Shown here: positions 61,010-64,000 of the stretch, in pieces
How positions within the stretch are numbered: the stretch's first letter is position 1
Layout: the number at the start of each line of letters is the position of its first letter
Source: Komagataeibacter xylinus NBRC 15237
GTDB taxonomy: Bacteria > Pseudomonadota > Alphaproteobacteria > Acetobacterales > Acetobacteraceae
Direction: 5' to 3'
Length of the DNA: 64,000 nucleotides
Assembly: GCF_001571345.1 (NCBI RefSeq)
Contig: NZ_BCTP01000013.1
Coordinates: 1 to 64,000, forward strand
The notes under the pieces: model-generated
What the model was told of the DNA's origin: nothing
Database searches by the model: none
What the model saw: the letters and a program-made list of their open reading frames with translations, nothing else
Program-made: the position numbers and the translations under genes

Positions 61010-61927
61010 ATGCGCCTGTTACCTGCTGCCATCCTGGCAATCGGAACCCTTTGCGCCACAACACAGGCGCGCGCCGCCGATCCGGACTGGATCTTTGCCA
61101 ATAGCGGCCCCGGCGGGCAGCCCATGATCATATCGCACCAGGGCACGCTTGATGTGATGTTCTACCGCGCGGCCAGCGGCACGCTGGGCATTGCCTTTCA
61201 CCAGCGCCATGGCAGGTACCGCAACCCCAAGGGCGTGGAAACCGCCATGGCGATGATCGGCAAGTTCACCATAGCCCTCCAGACCTTTCTGACCGGCCAG
61301 AAATGGGACACGGCGGGCGGCGACCTCAAGCCCGACACCGTGCCCGACATGGTCAACGCGCTGAAAAACGCTGGCACCGGCGCGCTCATTCCCTTCGAGC
61401 ATGATCCCATTTCGTTTTCGCTCAAGGGCGCCATGCCCGCCCTTGAGGATCTGGCCCATTACGCGATGGCCCATGGCGAGAGCCTGCCGCCCCCGCTGCA
61501 ACCGGCAGCAGCAGCCCCCCCGACCCAGCCGGGGCTGGACATAGAAAAACTGGCCCACCACCCCTATGACACCCAGCACGGACGCAAGGTGGCGCTGCCG
61601 CAATACGACATTGCCGCCAACTGCGACCGCGCCCATGTGGAAATGCTCGATACGGATGGCGAATGCGTCAGCGCCGAACAGAAAAGCCAGGCCGCGCTCG
61701 GCACGCACTGGACCGGCTATGACAGCGACCTGCGCGGGGCATGCCTGTCCCTGGTGAATGATCCGGGCCGGCTGGAAAAATATCAGGCCCTGCTCATGTG
61801 CCTCTCGCGCTATCAGGATGACCGGCGGCAGTGGCAGCTCGTATCAGGCTCAAGCGGTAGCGATGACATCCTGCCCGCCAAGAACACGACCGCGACAGGC
61901 CAGGCGCCCCCTGCTCAGAAACAGTAA
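61010..61927 (+). CDS. Secreted protein of unknown function with a Cys-rich C-terminal domain (305 aa)
   Basis: ATG at 61010 has GGAAGGA ten bases upstream. The signal peptide (RLLPAAILAIGTLCATTQAR, ending near ARAAD) is followed by a first domain (PDWIFANSGPGGQPMIISHQ ... DMVNALKNAG, FEHDPISFSLKGAMPALEDL) similar to the broken neighbour at 60081-60693. A second domain has NCDRAHVEMLDTDGECVSAE, RGACLSLVNDPGRLEKYQAL then LMCLSRYQ, a repeated Cys pattern seen in small lysozyme-inhibitor-like proteins. The two genes are divergent. Function unknown. Confidence 0.7.
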   Translation: MRLLPAAILAIGTLCATTQARAADPDWIFANSGPGGQPMIISHQGTLDVMFYRAASGTLGIAFHQRHGRYRNPKGVETAMAMIGKFTIALQTFLTGQKWDTAGGDLKPDTVPDMVNALKNAGTGALIPFEHDPISFSLKGAMPALEDLAHYAMAHGESLPPPLQPAAAAPPTQPGLDIEKLAHHPYDTQHGRKVALPQYDIAANCDRAHVEMLDTDGECVSAEQKSQAALGTHWTGYDSDLRGACLSLVNDPGRLEKYQALLMCLSRYQDDRRQWQLVSGSSGSDDILPAKNTTATGQAPPAQKQ

Positions 61928-62008
61928 ACGTTTCTGGCAAAGCTTTTTTCAGAAAGCTTCGCCAGAAACGCCGCCTTTATGAAAAAAGGCGGCACCCGGA
62001 AACTTTCA
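61925..62008 (+). repeat. Palindromic double-hairpin element, copy 17
   Basis: Full copy: AAACGTTTCTGGCAAAGC, hairpin 1 (AAGCTTTTTTC-AGAAAGCTTC), GCCAGAAAC, hairpin 2 (GCCGCCTTTATG-AAAAAAGGCGGC), then ACCCGGAAACTTTC. It lies between convergent genes. Confidence 0.86.
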
Positions 62009-62073
62009 TGATCTGAAAGCTGCTGCTGCGGGCAGCGGCATGCAACCCTGCGGGCGGCACAACCGTTGGTCTG

Positions 62074-62442
62074 TCAGTTCGCCGCATTGTCGCGCCGCAG
62101 CGCCTGTATGAAAAAGATCACGCCGCTCAGCAGCAGGCCAAACAGAATGACCAGCGGCTGCACGTAAAGCACCACCAGCACCGCGAAAAGCACAAGAAGG
62201 GAGCCGTATTTCAGCTTGCGGTCCTCATTCGAGAACAGGTCGATAAACCCGTCTGAAATCAGGCGCAGGGCAGATTCGCCGCCTGCAGGGGTCACATTCA
62301 GCCCCTGCTGCTCCAGCCGCTGCATGAAGGCGCGGGCCTGCGCGCGCGCGGCGGGGGTGAGAGCGGGGGTTGCCCCATCCCCTTCCAGGGCAGTCGCCAC
62401 GGCATCAATCACATGACTGTCCACAGTCGCCTGATCGCTCAT
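62074..62442 (-). CDS. Membrane protein of unknown function (122 aa)
   Basis: A soluble N-terminal part (DSHVIDAVATALEGDGATPA, RAFMQRLEQQGLNVTPAGGE) precedes GFIDLFSNEDRKLKYGSLLV and a C-terminal hairpin of two helices (LLVLFAVLVVLYVQP, LVILFGLLLSGVIFFIQAL). No family is recognised. Two DnaA boxes lie just upstream, between this gene and the next. Confidence 0.65.
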   Translation of the reverse strand: MSDQATVDSHVIDAVATALEGDGATPALTPAARAQARAFMQRLEQQGLNVTPAGGESALRLISDGFIDLFSNEDRKLKYGSLLVLFAVLVVLYVQPLVILFGLLLSGVIFFIQALRRDNAAN

Positions 62443-62496
62443 TTTTATCTGTTCCCTCAGCCATGTGGTGCGTAAGCCCGTGGCTCGTCCACTCGT

Positions 62497-62526
62497 TTAT
62501 CCACATTATTTACCGTTTTATCCACA
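62497..62526 (+). promoter_or_regulatory. Two perfect DnaA boxes in direct repeat
   Basis: TTATCCACA occurs at 62497-62505 and again at 62518-62526, both exact consensus, 21 bases apart. A third lies at 60789-60797 (minus strand). They sit between two small minus-strand genes. Confidence 0.55.
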
Positions 62527-62536
62527 GGGCGGAAAC

Positions 62537-63001
62537 TCATTCTCCCTCGCCATGCGCGCCCTTGGCGCAGGCAATGCGGCGTCCGTCGCGCAAGGAGGGG
62601 TCAACCGTCATTTCGCCACGCGGCACCGGGCCATCGGCAATGCGGTGGCCGGTGCCCATGTGCCCCGACCAGGTGGAATAGGCCATTGTGCGATAGGTAT
62701 CGCCCGCGCAGTTATAGACGACGGAAAACCGCACCGAGGCAAAAGGCAACCCGTGGCGGATCATGTCCTCGTCAAAATCCTGGATGAAGGTGGCCGACGA
62801 ATGGGTGCCACGCGCCTGCACCGAAGCAAGGTCGATATATTCGTTCACCTTGTTCTGGTACGGCGGCAGTTTACGCAGGTTCGCCGCCACGTGCGGGGCG
62901 GGGGAAGCAGGTTCCTGCGCCAGTGCCGCCCGCGCGCCGCCCGCCAGGCCACCGCAGGCGAGTCCTCCGGCCATCACTGCCAACACTACCCTGTATCCCA
63001 T
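62537..63001 (-). CDS. Secreted protein of unknown function (154 aa)
   Basis: ATG at 63001 has AAGGGAG just upstream. The signal peptide (GYRVVLAVMAGGLACGGLAG, ending near ARAALAQ) precedes NKVNEYIDLASVQARGTHSS, then FIQDFDEDMIRHGLPFASVR and FSVVYNCAGDTYRTMAYSTW. The pattern (a strand-rich body, YNCA......M.YSTWSG) resembles surface-adhesin-like or small secreted proteins of this group. Two Cys residues lie in the mature part. Function unknown. Confidence 0.7.
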   Translation of the reverse strand: MGYRVVLAVMAGGLACGGLAGGARAALAQEPASPAPHVAANLRKLPPYQNKVNEYIDLASVQARGTHSSATFIQDFDEDMIRHGLPFASVRFSVVYNCAGDTYRTMAYSTWSGHMGTGHRIADGPVPRGEMTVDPSLRDGRRIACAKGAHGEGE

Positions 63002-63143
63002 TGTCTCCCTTTCATTGCATGTGCGATGCCCATGCATGCCAGACCCTACATCACGAGACTGTTTTGCAGGATCATGCCAGGAGCGGCAAGACAAACCACC
63101 CGCAAACACGTCGCATATCGCTTCGCGCTGACAGGAAGCCGCC

Positions 63144-64000
63144 ATGCAGGCCCTTTTTTCACGCATGAACGCCGCCCTGCTGGTGGCGGCCCTGCTCATG
63201 CCCGGCCCCGCCGGGGCGCAGCCCCTGCCCGCGCCCACCGTGGCCCGCGCGCCATTTGGCGCCGCGCCCGACGGGCAGCGGGTGGAACGGTTCACCCTGA
63301 CCAATGCCCACGGCATGCGCGTGCAGGTGCTGAGCTATGGGGCCATCATTTCCGCCATCGAGACGCCGGACCGCACCGGCCATGTCGATGACGTGGTGCT
63401 CGGCTTCCCCACACTGGCGGGCTACACGGTGGACAGCGCGCAGGGCGGCCTGTTTTTTGGGGCGACGGTAGGCCGCGTGGCCAACCGCATTACCCACGGC
63501 ACCTTCGTGCTTGAGGGCCAGCGCTACCATATTCCCCCCACCAAGGGCACGACCGCGCTGCATGGCGGCCGCAGGGGGTTTGACAAACAGGTCTGGACCG
63601 TTGAGGGTACTGGCCATACGGCAGACACTGCCAGCGTGACCCTGAAGCTCGTCAGCCCCGACGGGCAGGAAGGCTTTCCCGGCACGCTGACCACGCATGT
63701 CACGTTCGCGCTCAACACGCGCAATGAGCTTTCGCTGCACTACCGCGCCACGACAGATCGGCCCACGGTGGTCAACCTGACCAACCACAGCTACTTCAAC
63801 CTGAGCGGGGAAGGCAGCGGCACGGTGGAAAACCACGTGCTCCAGCTCAATGCCGATGCCTATACGCCCACCGATGCCAATGCGCTGCCGCTCGGCACCG
63901 TCGCCCCGGTGGCGGGTACGGCGCTTGATTTCCGCACGCCACAGCGCATTGGTGCGCGCCTGCGCGACAGCATGCCCCAGATGCTTTATGCCCACGGCTA
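63144..64000 (+). CDS. Exported aldose 1-epimerase, cut off by the window end
   Basis: ATG at 63144 has AGGAAG eight bases upstream. A signal peptide (RMNAALLVAALLMPGPAGAQ) is followed by the galactose mutarotase fold: FGAAPDGQRVERFTLTNAHG, SYGAIISAIETPDR, FFGATVGRVANRI, TALHGGRRGFDKQVW, VNLTNHSYFNLSGEG with the catalytic His, and HVLQLNADAYTPTDANALP. It interconverts alpha and beta anomers of sugars, here probably in the periplasm. About 285 codons are visible; the C-terminus lies outside. Confidence 0.9.
   Translation, partial: MQALFSRMNAALLVAALLMPGPAGAQPLPAPTVARAPFGAAPDGQRVERFTLTNAHGMRVQVLSYGAIISAIETPDRTGHVDDVVLGFPTLAGYTVDSAQGGLFFGATVGRVANRITHGTFVLEGQRYHIPPTKGTTALHGGRRGFDKQVWTVEGTGHTADTASVTLKLVSPDGQEGFPGTLTTHVTFALNTRNELSLHYRATTDRPTVVNLTNHSYFNLSGEGSGTVENHVLQLNADAYTPTDANALPLGTVAPVAGTALDFRTPQRIGARLRDSMPQMLYAHG

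Overview
The window reads as a chromosomal segment of an acetic acid bacterium (Acetobacteraceae), most probably Komagataeibacter or a close relative. The basis is GC-rich coding with strong GC third positions, alphaproteobacterial gene content (a DksA with one cysteine, a YbbN-like/Lon-domain/Trm112 operon, NodT-type efflux), a tandem c-di-GMP phosphodiesterase/diguanylate cyclase operon like the cdg operons that control cellulose synthesis in K. xylinus, a GntP gluconate permease, and many exported proteins. Assignment is by recognition only; no search was run. No plasmid, prophage or CRISPR array is present. The only mobile traces are a decayed integrase fragment beside tRNA-Thr and a family of small palindromic repeats.

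Layout. 0-9 kb: a FUSC transporter with a probable 2-base frameshift near its start, a periplasmic protein, an Rmf/CrpP-like small protein, a ClC channel, glnK-amtB, a GNAT enzyme and a membrane protein. 9-16 kb: a TonB-dependent receptor, a DUF1963 protein, a TetR regulator divergent from a NodT outer-membrane efflux lipoprotein across a clear operator, and dksA. 16-18 kb: tRNA-Thr(GGT) with an integrase relic, and a lipoprotein. 18-22 kb: the c-di-GMP operon, a haem-type PAS/GAF/GGDEF/EAL protein followed by a flavin-type PAS/GGDEF/EAL protein and a coupled small gene. 22-30 kb: plsC-like acyltransferase, orphan solute-binding protein, cobalamin riboswitch with cbtA, peroxiredoxin, lytic transglycosylase, aldo-keto reductase and an M19 dipeptidase. 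30-37 kb: ahcY with a hairpin over its ribosome-binding site, DUF3597, CorA-like transporter, tRNA-Gly(GCC), trx/lon-domain/trm112, panC and a small lipoprotein. 37-43 kb: cysG, then a FUSC/DUF1656/HlyD efflux operon. 43-50 kb: three exported proteins on one strand (penicillin-acylase family, M1 peptidase, TonB receptor with two Pho-box-like sites). 50-58 kb: deaminase, a divergent HTH/zinc-ribbon pair, VanX-like dipeptidase, UvrA2-like ATPase and GntP. 58-64 kb: mostly secreted proteins of unknown function, two of them broken at homopolymers, ending in a truncated aldose 1-epimerase.

The most distinctive feature is a dispersed element of about 80 bp, seen in about 17 full, half or fused copies. 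Each full copy has two hairpins, one centred on an AAGCTT arm and one on a GCCGCC arm, inside outer inverted ends related to AAAAGTTTTTGGGTG. Nearly all copies sit at gene 3' ends, often between convergent genes, so they may act as mobile or duplicated terminators. Three copies carry a further upstream module of about 50 bp. The three frameshifts, all in short repeats (GC run, C5, G7), could be real strain variation or assembly errors and need read-level checking.
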